Positions 36,326-45,651 of a DNA stretch of 64,000 nt are shown here, one piece after another. Source of the DNA: Francisella halioticida (GTDB taxonomy: Bacteria > Pseudomonadota > Gammaproteobacteria > Francisellales > Francisellaceae). Each line of letters opens with the position of its first letter. Position 1 is the stretch's first letter. The notes under the pieces are model-generated. The model was not told where the DNA came from. It did no database searches and worked only from the letters and a program-made list of their open reading frames with translations. Location: positions 558,001-622,000 of the forward strand of contig NZ_CP022132.1 of assembly GCF_002211785.1 (NCBI RefSeq), in the 5' to 3' direction. Both the position numbers and the translations under genes were made by a program.

Positions 36326-37637
36326 TATAATGTCCCCAGAAAAAGCTACTGATTTCAGAAAGATTTTTATTCCTAGATGTTAAACTTAACTAGATAAATT
36401 AGGAAATAGATAAATGAGTAAAAAAAGAGTAACGTATACAGCTGATTTTAAAGCTAAAGTAATTATAGAATTGCTAGAAGGCGATATGACAGTTAATGAG
36501 ATAGCAAGTAAGTATGATTTACTTCCTAAAAACGTGCATAATTAGAAGCAGAAATTTTTATCTAATGCTTGCTTAGCATTTGATAAAAGCTCTGTTGTTA
36601 AGGAGTATAAGCAGGAAATAGATGAGCTTAGAAAAGATAAAGATGCAACAAGTAAAGAACTAGGCGAGGTAATAGTAGAGAGGGATTTTTTAATGGGAAA
36701 GCTAAAAAGCTTGGTATCATCAAATGATAGAGTAAACTCTGTAGATACTAAGCTAGAATTATCTTTAAATAATCAGCTTAAACTATTATCTGTATCTAAG
36801 AGTGTGTACTATTATACACCAATATCAAAATTTAGTAGTAATGATGATATTAGACTATTAAATGCAATAGATTTGATACATACTAAACATCCATATTATG
36901 GTACGAGAAGGCTAGTAAAGTTGCTAAATAGATTAGGGTTTCTAGTTGGAAGGAAGCTAATCAAAAGTGCTATGGAATTCATGGGTATTAAGGCATTGTA
37001 TCCTAAAAAAAAGAGAACTGTCATTAATAAGCAACACAAGAAATATCCATACTTACTTAATGTATTTAAAAATGAGACGAATCAGGTTGTTATAGATAAA
37101 GCTAATAAGGTATGGAGTGCTGATATCACGTATATTAGACTAGAATGTGGGTATGCATATTTAGCAGCCATAATAGATTGGCATAGCAAGAAAATACTAG
37201 CTTGGAAGATTTCTAATACTATGGATACACATCTAACAACTAGTGTGTTAAAAGAAGCGTTATTTAAATATGGTAAACCTGATATCTTTAACTCTGATCA
37301 AGGAACTCAATATACAGCAAAAGAGCATATTAAAATAATATCTGATAATAAAATAAATAAATCTATGGATGCTAAAGGAAGATCTATAGATAATATTGCA
37401 ATTGAGAGATTTTGGAGAACACTGAAATATGAAAATGTTTATCCGGCATCATATATAACTATGAAAGAGGCTAAAGTAGGTATCAAAGAATATATTGATA
37501 TTTACAACAATGAAAGACTACATTCTAGTATTGGATATATGACTCCTGATGAAGTATATTCTGGTATTTTAGATGCTGCATAAAAGCAAGGAATAAAAAT
37601 ATTTTATAAAGTGGTATTGAATAACAGGGACAGTTTA
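36326..37637 (+). mobile_element. IS-A copy 2
   Basis: Core inverted ends TGTCCCC (36331) and GGGACA (37632); left outer bases TATAA as in copy 1, and right outer bases GTTTA. Core length 1302 bp is identical to copy 1. The left flank is a methyltransferase gene and the right flank an IS-C fragment, so no target duplication remains. Confidence 0.87.
36414..37583 (+). pseudogene. IS-A transposase with nonsense codon at Trp44
   Basis: Same 390-codon frame as copy 1, but codon 44 is TAG (36543-36545) where copy 1 has TGG in VHNWKQQ. Downstream the frame stays open with Asp237, Asp295 (SDQG) and Glu331 present. Reinitiation at an internal ATG (36693) would give a core lacking the DNA-binding domain. 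Confidence 0.92.
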
Positions 37638-38290
37638 GAAAGTTACTCAAAAACGTATGAAATTACTTGGTTTACATGCTAAAGCGGCTCGTAAGCATAA
37701 GAAAACTACAGATTCTAACCACAACAAATATGTTTCTGATAATTTATTAGAACAAAACTTCACTGCTTTATCTGTAAATCATAGGTGGGTTACAGATATA
37801 ACTTATGTACCTACACAAGAGGGGTGGCTGTATCTTTGTTTGATTATAGATTTATTCTCAAGATCAGTTATTGGTTGGGCAATGAATTCTAGGATGAAAG
37901 AGGATTTAGTTTGTAATGCTTTAAATATGGCATTATTTAGAAGAAATTTTCCTAGTGGTGTGATTATACACTCTGATAAAGGGTCACAGTACTTGTAGCA
38001 AACAATATCAAGACATTATTAAAGAACACTGGCTACTATCAAGTATGAGCTCTAAAGGATGCTGTTACGATAATGCTGCTTGTGAAAGTTTCTTTGGAAC
38101 TTTAAAAGTAGAGTTAGTACATGATGAAAGCTATAAAACTAGAGAAGAAGCTAAACTATCAATATTTGAATATATTGAAGCTTACTATAATACAAAAAGG
38201 AGACATTCTACAATAAATTATATGACTCCATATCAATTTGAATATATAATGGAAAATGAAGTAGTAAACTGTCCCAAATTGACGGGGTAG
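37638..38290 (+). pseudogene. IS-C orfB remnant with 12-bp deletion and frameshift
   Basis: Compared with the intact 3' part of orfB at 22 kb, codons for PRVS are deleted in frame near 37650. An extra T near 37993 (TACTTGTAGC for TACTGTAGC) shifts the frame after SDKGSQY. The Glu of the DDE triad is therefore in a different frame. Non-functional. Confidence 0.9.
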
Positions 38291-38294
38291 ATCA
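37638..38294 (+). mobile_element. IS-C fragment (3' half)
   Basis: Starts inside orfB at the AAAGTTACTCAA stretch directly against IS-A copy 2 and ends at the normal IS-C terminus GGGGTAGATCA (38294). orfA and the left end are missing. Ends against an aminoglycoside-phosphotransferase-like gene fragment. Confidence 0.9.
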
Positions 38295-38547
38295 GAACCT
38301 TAATGTTTTCTATTTTAATACATTTTGATAGTACATTTATTTCATTTAATAGTAATTTTGAGGCTGCCACATGTTTAGGAAATCTAAAACACAAGTTATC
38401 ATTAATAATCCACGTAATATTATCCCATCCTTCGCCAAGTAAATTAATAGTATTAATTTTAATATTTGGTAAGTTTGTATTAATAATTTCAGTAGCATGA
38501 CTAGATGATTTTATACTTTTATTTTGCCATGGTTTTACATTGTTCAT
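38295..38547 (-). pseudogene. Aminoglycoside phosphotransferase-family kinase, N-terminal remnant
   Basis: 84 codons from ATG 38547 (MNNVKPWQNKS) to the IS-C end. INTINLLGEGWDNITWIIND with FRFPKHVAASKLLLNEI matches the glycine loop and ATP-binding Lys/Glu region of the APH family. The catalytic HxD loop and everything after it is missing. The substrate is unknown; many such genes are not drug-related. Confidence 0.8.
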
Positions 38548-38683
38548 TTATACTTTGCCCCTACAGATAGAAGATTGTTTCTGAAGATTACTGAGTTAAA
38601 GAAAACAAATATAAGCTTAACATGTTAGTTGGTTTAAATGGTTAGAAAAGCCGTAGCAACTCCACTTTTTGTGACAATCAAAC

Positions 38684-39980
38684 TATACTACCCCAATAAA
38701 TTAAACAATATTTTCAATTATTTAGTTCCCATCTAAGCCGCCCGTTTTTCCAATAAGTTATCGTAATAAAATTCCATAGGTTTTTTATAATTGATAGACT
38801 CATGAAATCTTCTATTATTATAAAAATCTATATAATCATCCACATCGTTTCTTAGTTCAACAATGCCAGGATATTGATTTAAATAAAATCTCTCACATTT
38901 AGCACTTCTCCAAAATCTTTCGATGCAAATGTTATCAGTTGCTCTACCTTTACCATCCATAGATATAGTAATTTTTTTATCTAATAATGTTTGGATATGA
39001 ATGTTAGATGTGTACTGGCTACCTTGATCAGTGTTAAATATTTCTGGTACTCCATATTTATACAGAGCTTCATTTAAAACTTTCATAACTAAACTACTAT
39101 CCATAGTGTTGGATATCTCCCAACTTAGTACAGCCTTAGAGTACCAATCAATAATATCTGCCATATAAACTGTGCCAGCATCAGTCTTAATATATGTAAT
39201 ATCTGTAGACCAAACTTGATTAGGTCTCAATATGCTTAAACCTTTTAGTTTGTAACTATAAATAGCATGCTCTTTGTTAGGTTCAGATAAGTTTAAGTTT
39301 GGTTTTTTCACCGCTAATATAGCTTTGATGCCTAACTCTTTACGATACTTTTGTACTGTGTTCTCACAGATGCTAAACTCATCTTCTATTAATTGCTTAT
39401 GAGCTTTTATATAGCCGTAGCAGGGAATCTCCTCATGTATCTGTATAAGCTTTGCTTTTACTTCTTCTTTATGTTCGTTAACCACAGGCTTGTAATATAA
39501 ATCAGCTCTAGAAACTTCTAATAAGCAACTTTGTTTTACAACAGATAATTTATGCTTAGGATCAATCATCGCTTTTCTATCAGATAATCCCAAGCTTACG
39601 AGCTTTCCCTCAAGAAATTCCTTCTCAATTGTTAGTTGTCCAACCTTCTTAGAATACTGATCTATCTTGGTTTGAAGCTTTGCATTGTCTTTTTTATATT
39701 GTGATACTGATTTGGATGGATCCATTACCAACTCAGCATTTTCTAAAAAGGCTGTTTTCCAATTATTTATGTTTTTGGGCGTAATATTATATTTTACTGA
39801 TAACTGTGTGATTGTTTGATCTTTCCCCAATACTTCCAAGACAACTTTAGTCTTAAATTCAACGGTATATATTTTTCTCTTATTACTCATTTACATTTAT
39901 CCTAAATTGCTCATTTATAGTTTAGCTACTTTAGGAACTAAATTCTCAAAATTGTTGTTAAAATTTCATGGGGTATTATA
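38684..39980 (-). mobile_element. IS-B copy 3
   Basis: 1297 bp, with TATACTACCCC at 38684 and the left terminus (inverted TATAATACCCC) at 39980. The target duplication AAC is at 38681-38683 and 39981-39983. It ends 7 bp from the rsmE stop codon and does not damage that gene. Confidence 0.96.
38733..39890 (-). CDS. IS-B transposase (copy 3)
   Basis: 385 residues with Asp230, Asp288 and Glu324 intact. It shares Val55, Cys122 and Glu171 with copy 2. It uniquely has Asp for Gly130 and Asp for Ala245, the latter in the hydrophobic strand YMAAIIDW next to the catalytic sheet. A charged residue there is likely to harm folding, so activity is doubtful. Confidence 0.9.
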   Translation of the reverse strand: MSNKRKIYTVEFKTKVVLEVLGKDQTITQLSVKYNITPKNINNWKTAFLENAELVMDPSKSVSQYKKDNAKLQTKIDQYSKKVGQLTIEKEFLEGKLVSLGLSDRKAMIDPKHKLSVVKQSCLLEVSRADLYYKPVVNEHKEEVKAKLIQIHEEIPCYGYIKAHKQLIEDEFSICENTVQKYRKELGIKAILAVKKPNLNLSEPNKEHAIYSYKLKGLSILRPNQVWSTDITYIKTDAGTVYMADIIDWYSKAVLSWEISNTMDSSLVMKVLNEALYKYGVPEIFNTDQGSQYTSNIHIQTLLDKKITISMDGKGRATDNICIERFWRSAKCERFYLNQYPGIVELRNDVDDYIDFYNNRRFHESINYKKPMEFYYDNLLEKRAA

Positions 39981-39987
39981 AACAGCT

Positions 39988-40722
39988 TTAAAAAGGTTGT
40001 TTGATAAAGTTAATTATAGACATTATATTTATAGGTGCTGTTTCAGCTTTAAGTATTCTTTTACCTAAATTTATCATAGAAAAATCATTTTCTTTAAAAT
40101 AGTTTATTTCATTTTCACTAAAACCACCTTCAGGTCCAATAAAGATATTAAGCTCACAAGAACTTTTTATCTGAGACTCAAGATTTTTGATAGTTTCAGA
40201 ATATGGGCAGAGTGCAAAGTTTAAAGCTTTCATATTTATACTTATATCTTGTAAAACTTCAAGAGCATATATTTTAGGAATAAATACTCGACCGCATTGC
40301 TCTGTTGCGGAGATAGCTATCTTGTTCCATCTTTCTATTTTTTTATCAAATCCTTTTTTATCAAACTTATGATTTGTGTGTTCTGTAATGATAGGGTATA
40401 TATTGTTTACTCCTAGTTCGGTAGCTTTTTGAATTACAAGTTCAAAATTTTCGTTTTTAATCAATGATTGATACAAATTTATATTATATGGATTTTCATT
40501 TTTTATTTCTTTTGATGAAACAACTTCAAGGTCGATATTTTTATTATTTATGTTTAATATTTTTGTTTTATATTGAATACCATCTAAGTTGTTAAATAAC
40601 TCAACTATATCGTTTTTCTTAAGTCTAAGAACATTTTTAAAGTAGTTATAATATTCTCCAGATATTGAAAGTTTTTTCGTGTTATCTAAAATTTCAACAA
40701 AAAAACCTCTAATAGTTCTCAT
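39988..40722 (-). CDS. rsmE: 16S rRNA (uracil(1498)-N3)-methyltransferase RsmE
   Basis: 244 residues. The N-terminal PUA-like domain is followed by the SPOUT knot with QKATELGVNNIYPI, FIGPEGGFSENEI and the C-terminal LGKRILKAETAPI, all RsmE signatures. It methylates U1498 of 16S rRNA in assembled 30S subunits. Monocistronic and divergent from the DUF445 gene. Confidence 0.95.
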   Translation of the reverse strand: MRTIRGFFVEILDNTKKLSISGEYYNYFKNVLRLKKNDIVELFNNLDGIQYKTKILNINNKNIDLEVVSSKEIKNENPYNINLYQSLIKNENFELVIQKATELGVNNIYPIITEHTNHKFDKKGFDKKIERWNKIAISATEQCGRVFIPKIYALEVLQDISINMKALNFALCPYSETIKNLESQIKSSCELNIFIGPEGGFSENEINYFKENDFSMINLGKRILKAETAPINIMSIINFIKQPF

Positions 40723-40791
40723 ATAATTAAAATTTGTTAAAATATTTGTTCTTTATTATAAATTTAAAAATACTTAAAAAGTAGGAAAATT

Positions 40792-41478
40792 ATGAAAATA
40801 TTTAATAAAAGTCTTATGACAAACTTAATAGCTTTGCTTTTAGCATTACTAGGATATTATCTAACAGATAGGCACATAGAAAATATTGGATTTTATGCTC
40901 TATCTGGGGCATTAACTAATTGGGTTGCTATATATATGTTATTTGAGAAAATTCCATTCCTATATGGTTCAGGAATTATTCCAAATAAGTTTGAGAGTTT
41001 TAAAAAAGCTATAAAGAAAATGATTATGGAGCAGTTTTTTTCTCCAGAAAATTTAGATAAATTCTTAGCAAATGATGAAATTAAGAAATATCTTAATAAC
41101 ACAATAATATCAAAGATTAATTATGACAAGATTTTTGATAGTTTTGTGGAGATGTTAATAGCTAGTAAGTATGGTTCAATGATAGAAATGTTCCTGGGAG
41201 GTAAAGATGCTTTGGGTAGCCTAAGAGAGCCTTTTATAAAAAAGCTAGATGCAAAAATTATAGAATTTGTTGATGGCATAAAAATAGATAGTGATACTAT
41301 TTCAAAAAAAGCTAGTGAAAAGATAGAAAAACTTATAGATATGCGCCTAGATGAGTTAACTTCTCAAATGATAAAAGAAATTGTTCAAAGAATTATTCGT
41401 GAACATTTAGGCTGGCTTGTTGTTTGGGGTGGAATACTTGGCGGATTAATAGGCCTAGTAGCAAGTTTTATTGTTTAG
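40792..41478 (+). CDS. DUF445-family membrane protein
   Basis: 228 residues. An N-terminal membrane segment is followed by GALTNWVAIYMLFEKIPFLYGSG, matching DUF445 (quoted in part: GALTNWVAIYMLFEK). The middle is helical and charged. A C-terminal hydrophobic segment (about 205-227, WGGILGGLIGLVASFIV) closes the protein. Function of the family is not established; related proteins are inner-membrane. Its stop overlaps the 3' end of the convergent Mla lipoprotein gene by 11 bp. Confidence 0.85.
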   Translation: MKIFNKSLMTNLIALLLALLGYYLTDRHIENIGFYALSGALTNWVAIYMLFEKIPFLYGSGIIPNKFESFKKAIKKMIMEQFFSPENLDKFLANDEIKKYLNNTIISKINYDKIFDSFVEMLIASKYGSMIEMFLGGKDALGSLREPFIKKLDAKIIEFVDGIKIDSDTISKKASEKIEKLIDMRLDELTSQMIKEIVQRIIREHLGWLVVWGGILGGLIGLVASFIV

Positions 41479-42175
41479 TAACCATGTATAGAGTAGGTGA
41501 ATTAGACTTTAATCTTTTGTTATTATCTGTTTTTTGTTCTTTAAGATTTTTGATCAACCAAGGTTTTAATTTAGTAAAAATATGTATTAAAGCTGTATTT
41601 GTTAATTCTGCATACCTATAAGCATTTACGTCATTACTTGCAATTCTATGATTGTATTTTATCGTTTTGATAGCAGCTTTACCTGTTTTCTCATTCTTTA
41701 GATAAAAGGTTATATAAAAGAAAAACTGATTATGATCCAAATCCAATACAGGGCCATATGGTGTAGTACCTGATAGTGTAAAATCTTGACGAATATTAAT
41801 ATTTTGGAATGCTAGATTACTAACAATATTATTATCTAAAATATATTCAAAAGTAGCTACTGTTAGCATTTTAGATACTGGAATAGCCCATGAACTATTT
41901 TTGAAATCATGGAGTTGATTATTTTCAACATAAAACATCTGAGTTAATTTTGACACTTGGGTTTGCATGTTGTATACAAGTAGAGTTGTATTAACAGCTG
42001 CATTTTTTACATTAGGAAGAGATTTTTTTTCAAGTTGTTTACTGTAAATTATGTATTCTTTTTGATTAGGAACTTTTACAGGGTCGCCAACTAAGGAAAA
42101 AGCAAATATTTTTAAAGGTAAAATTACTATTAAGCTAGTCAGTAAATATTTTTTAATATTTTTTTTAATTATCAT
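41468..42175 (-). CDS. ABC-type transport auxiliary protein (PqiC/DUF330-like), Mla operon
   Basis: About 235 residues from MIIKKNIKKYLL (42175), preceded by GAGGAG. A longer frame from 42232 lies inside mlaD and is rejected. A hydrophobic N-terminus (LLTSLIVILPLKIFAFSL) suggests export; no clear lipobox Cys. SWAIPVSKMLTVATFEYIL and the later beta-rich region resemble the auxiliary component found beside MCE-type transporters (family of PqiC). The overlap of 11 bp with mlaD shows coupling. It would sit in the periplasm facing MlaD. Family assignment rests mostly on context. Confidence 0.65.
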   Translation of the reverse strand: MIIKKNIKKYLLTSLIVILPLKIFAFSLVGDPVKVPNQKEYIIYSKQLEKKSLPNVKNAAVNTTLLVYNMQTQVSKLTQMFYVENNQLHDFKNSSWAIPVSKMLTVATFEYILDNNIVSNLAFQNINIRQDFTLSGTTPYGPVLDLDHNQFFFYITFYLKNEKTGKAAIKTIKYNHRIASNDVNAYRYAELTNTALIHIFTKLKPWLIKNLKEQKTDNNKRLKSNSPTLYMVTKQ

Positions 42176-42890
42176 GTTCAACTCCTCTAACAATAATTGA
42201 AGGATCATACTGAAGTAGTCGCATAACATCATTTAAGCGAGCAATGGTTTCTTGGCTTTCAGTCATTGTATCATTAAAATTCATAAGAGTTTTATTGAAA
42301 TAAATAGATGAGTTACTAAGGTTATAAAGAAGTATATTTATACTATCTGTAAACTCATTGAATTTATTTAAATTATCTGGAGATAACATTCTGTTAAGTT
42401 TAGCTGAAATTTGTTCTAGAGAATCTGCTATCGCACCAACTTTTTTCATAATATTAGTAAATTGTGAAGGTTTGGACTTAATAATATTTATTTTATCTTT
42501 CTGTTTATCTATTAGATCTAGGCCTACATCATTTTTGTTAATGTCTAACGAGAGTTCTACTACTGATTGACCAGTGATGCCTACAGTTTGTAAAGTTGCA
42601 ACTGTTTGTTTATACATTGGGATACTACTATCTATCTTCATATATACACTAACTAGTTTAGGGTTTTTTTTATTAATAGAAATATCACTAACTTTACCAA
42701 CATCGAATCCTTTATATGAAACTGATGAACTAACATTTAAGCCAGAAATGCTAGAAAAATTAGTCATATAAGTGGTTGTAGATTGGTTTCTAAATCCTCC
42801 TGATAGGAAGAAACCTATAAAGACCATCACAAATACCATGAAAATTACAAATAATCCAGCGATAAGGTTCTTTATACTATTTTCATTCAT
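42165..42890 (-). CDS. mlaD: MCE-domain phospholipid-binding protein MlaD
   Basis: 241 residues. One N-terminal membrane helix (about 10-30), then the MCE domain with the SISGLNVSSSVSYKGFDVGK stretch (cf. GL..GA.V...G..VG.V). The C-terminus is helical and longer than E. coli MlaD (183). MlaD hexamers form a lipid channel on the MlaFE transporter. It is 9 bp downstream of mlaF. Confidence 0.9.
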   Translation of the reverse strand: MNENSIKNLIAGLFVIFMVFVMVFIGFFLSGGFRNQSTTTYMTNFSSISGLNVSSSVSYKGFDVGKVSDISINKKNPKLVSVYMKIDSSIPMYKQTVATLQTVGITGQSVVELSLDINKNDVGLDLIDKQKDKINIIKSKPSQFTNIMKKVGAIADSLEQISAKLNRMLSPDNLNKFNEFTDSINILLYNLSNSSIYFNKTLMNFNDTMTESQETIARLNDVMRLLQYDPSIIVRGVEHDN

Positions 42891-42899
42891 TATAAGCTC

Positions 42900-43661
42900 C
42901 TAATATTTACCTTCATTATGTGGATCAAAAAAGTTCCTTATACTCTCATATTGAGTTTGCTGAGAGACAAATTTAACAGTATCATGTAACATTATTCTTT
43001 TCTCATCCATATATATTATATCATCAACAATACGCCAAATAGTATTTAGATCATGAGTGATCATAACTACAGATATATTAAGTTCTTCTTTTAAATATAA
43101 AATAAGTTCATCTATTGCCCTTATTGAGGATGGATCTAATCCTGCATGTGGTTCATCCAGGAAAACAACTTTAGGATCTAAAGAAATTGTCCTTGCTAAA
43201 GCAACCCTCTTTAACATCCCACCACTTATCTCTGAAGGGTACTTATTAAAAGCTTCCTCTTTAAGACCAACCATTTTTAGCTTTATGATAGCTATGTCTG
43301 TAAGTATATCTGTAGGAAGTTTTGTGTGTTGTTTCAAGGGAAATATTACATTCTGTAAATTGGTTAGAGATGAAAAAAGGGCACAATGCTGAAACATCAT
43401 ACTCATATTGCTAGAAATTTGTTTACGTTTAATTGGATTATTAATTAGTTTTGATATCTCCTGGCCTAGTAAGAAAATTTTACCAGAGTAGATAGGTTGT
43501 AGCATAAGGATTTCTCTAATTAGAGTAGTTTTACCACATCCACTAGCACCAATAATACAACTTATTCTATCTGGAGGAATATCAAGATTTAAATCTTTAT
43601 GAACCCACTCTTTGCCAAATTTTGTACATAGGTTTCTTACTTGAATAATACTTTCATTCAT
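42900..43661 (-). CDS. mlaF: Mla-type ABC transporter ATPase MlaF
   Basis: 253 residues. Walker A GASGCGKTTL, Q-loop MMFQHCALF, signature SGGMLKRVALAR, Walker B VVFLDEPHAGLD and the switch His in MITHDL are all present. It powers lipid movement between inner membrane and periplasm. Operon order mlaE-mlaF-mlaD-auxiliary. Confidence 0.93.
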   Translation of the reverse strand: MNESIIQVRNLCTKFGKEWVHKDLNLDIPPDRISCIIGASGCGKTTLIREILMLQPIYSGKIFLLGQEISKLINNPIKRKQISSNMSMMFQHCALFSSLTNLQNVIFPLKQHTKLPTDILTDIAIIKLKMVGLKEEAFNKYPSEISGGMLKRVALARTISLDPKVVFLDEPHAGLDPSSIRAIDELILYLKEELNISVVMITHDLNTIWRIVDDIIYMDEKRIMLHDTVKFVSQQTQYESIRNFFDPHNEGKY

Positions 43662-43673
43662 TATAATACTCCC

Positions 43674-44774
43674 TTATCCAACTCCATTTAATGCCACTGC
43701 AAAAATTGCATCAACAAGAATTATTAAAAAAATTGAGTGAACAACACTTGTAGTTGTAGCTTTACCAACACTTTGAGAATCTCTTTTTACAGAAATACCT
43801 TGATGGCAGCCTATTCCTGCAATTACTAATGCAAAGAAAGGCGTCTTAAGTAGTCCTATGTAAAAATGATTAACACTAACATGAGTAAATAGTCGTTCAA
43901 TAAACTGTAGAGGAGATATTCCTGCAACTAGATCCATAATAATCATACCACCAGCTATATTAGCAACCATTGCTATAGTTGTAAGTACAGGTAGACTTAT
44001 AACCAGTGCTGTGATTCTTGGCAAAACTAAACGTTGCATTGGATCTTCCCCAATTGTTTGAAGTGCATCTATTTCTTCATTAACTTTCATAATTCCTATT
44101 TCAGATGTAAAAGAAGAACCACTTCTACCGGCAATAATGATGGCTGTAAATAGAGGAGCAAATTCTCTAAAAGATGAGACTCCTAACATATCAACAACAA
44201 ATATCTGTGTTCCATATTGTTGCATTAAACCAAGTGGTAAATAAGTTAGTACTAGTCCTACAATTAATGATAAAAGTATGACTATACTTAGTGCTTTAAT
44301 TGTTGAATCGTAGGTAATATCTAATACGATAGAAAAAAAAGATTTATATGGTTTACGAATAAGAGTTAGATAACCAAAAAATACTACCCCAAGAAATCCT
44401 ATGCTAGCTTTAATTTCTAATAAAAGGTTGTTTGTATTTTTTCCTAGGGTATAGATGCTATTGAAGACTACGTTATTAGGTTTAGCAAGTTCTTCATCTT
44501 TTTGAGAAGGGAAATTTTTAATAACAATATTAATTAAGTTTTTATTTTTTTCGTTATTAATTATTATTTGTTCTTTGCTTAAGTTTAGAGTATTGGCTAA
44601 CCTGATTACAAAGTAAGCACCCGCGGTATCTAAACTTTCAATTTTTGAGATATCTAAATGTTTTATATTATTTTTTATTTTATCTATTTTTTTATCAATT
44701 ATCTTTGGCTTAACTTGCTTAAGGGTTAGCAAGCCTTCAAAATAAATAGTATCTTTATCTACTTTCAAATCCAT
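43674..44774 (-). CDS. mlaE: STAS-MlaE fusion permease
   Basis: 366 residues. Residues about 1-90 form a STAS domain (LDTAGAYFVIRLANTLNLS), the role of separate MlaB in E. coli. Residues 115-366 are the MlaE permease with AIIIAGRSGSSFTSEIGIMKVNEEIDAL (quoted in part: AGRSGSSFTSEIG, VNEEIDAL) and VKRDSQSVGKATTTSVV at the end. The fusion gives one polypeptide for MlaB plus MlaE. First gene of the lipid-transport operon. Confidence 0.93.
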   Translation of the reverse strand: MDLKVDKDTIYFEGLLTLKQVKPKIIDKKIDKIKNNIKHLDISKIESLDTAGAYFVIRLANTLNLSKEQIIINNEKNKNLINIVIKNFPSQKDEELAKPNNVVFNSIYTLGKNTNNLLLEIKASIGFLGVVFFGYLTLIRKPYKSFFSIVLDITYDSTIKALSIVILLSLIVGLVLTYLPLGLMQQYGTQIFVVDMLGVSSFREFAPLFTAIIIAGRSGSSFTSEIGIMKVNEEIDALQTIGEDPMQRLVLPRITALVISLPVLTTIAMVANIAGGMIIMDLVAGISPLQFIERLFTHVSVNHFYIGLLKTPFFALVIAGIGCHQGISVKRDSQSVGKATTTSVVHSIFLIILVDAIFAVALNGVG

Positions 44775-44856
44775 TTGCTATATAACAATAGTTTAAGCCT
44801 CAATGTCTTAAATATACTAAAAAAGCTAACCAATACCAATAGTTATACTAGGATTA

Positions 44857-45651
44857 TTAACAATATTTAATAGAATTATATTGTATTAAGCTATTTAGTT
44901 TAATAATACTAATAAGTCTTCGTTTATATTCTTGTGAGCCTATTTCTGAGTAATTTTCAAGAGTATCAAAGAGTGCGGAGGTTGGTAACTGCTGGCTGTT
45001 TACTTTTTGCCTTATAATCCTGAAATCTTTAAATTTTGAGCCTGTATTGAGTCTATGGTAGTAGCCAAGAACACTGTCACTTGCGCTATTAAAGACTTCT
45101 AAATACACGTTTGCATCAAAGGCTTTTACTCCACAATTTTCAGAGTAACAGTGTAATCCGAAGTAATTGTTGTAGCCTTTAGCAAATCTTGATGTTCCCC
45201 AGCCACTTTCTAATATTGCTTGAGCAAGAACAAAGCTTGTTGGAATAGTATATACCTTTGGTTTTAGGAGTTTAAATTTAACTGATATATTAGAGTCATT
45301 TTTTATCTTATAATATTTTAAATATTCACTTAATACATGTAGTTCTTTTTTGTTGAGAGTTTGTTTTCTTATAATTTTTTTTCTAAGGTTTTTGATTTGT
45401 TTTTTTTCTAAGCATATTTCTCTATTAGCCATTTCTACTGCTGATAGCATATAGTTTATAAAAGTAGTTTTTCTTTCTGCAAAGTTTTTAATATTGGAAA
45501 AATCTGGTTTTTAAAGGTTTTGATGTTGATTAGATGCTATAAAGAAATTTTTTGTAGGATATTTCATTTTTTGTTCAAAAGATTAAACTATTGCAAGTAG
45601 TATTAAACATAAAGAAACACTAAAGTATTTTAAAAAGTGGTGTTTATTCAT
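44857..45651 (-). pseudogene. Bax-like glucosaminidase with two nonsense codons
   Basis: Starting at ATG 45651, which overlaps the rluD stop by 8 bp, a 264-codon frame begins with a signal-like MNKHHFLKYFSVSLCLILLA. It is stopped by TAA at codon 23 (45583-45585) and again at codon 47 (45511-45513). Both would be CAA (Gln) by one C-to-T change. The rest is open and matches Bax/FlgJ-type glucosaminidases: FVLAQAILESGWGTSRFAKGYNNYFGLHCY with the catalytic Glu (quoted in part: AQAILESGWGTSRFAKG). Translation from an internal ATG (45450) would give a 197-residue protein without a signal peptide, which could not reach peptidoglycan. Confidence 0.85.

Noticed and set aside
38303-38500. A plus-strand frame opposite the phosphotransferase remnant
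   Set aside because: The minus strand encodes recognisable APH-family motifs; the plus frame has no similarity and no start signal.
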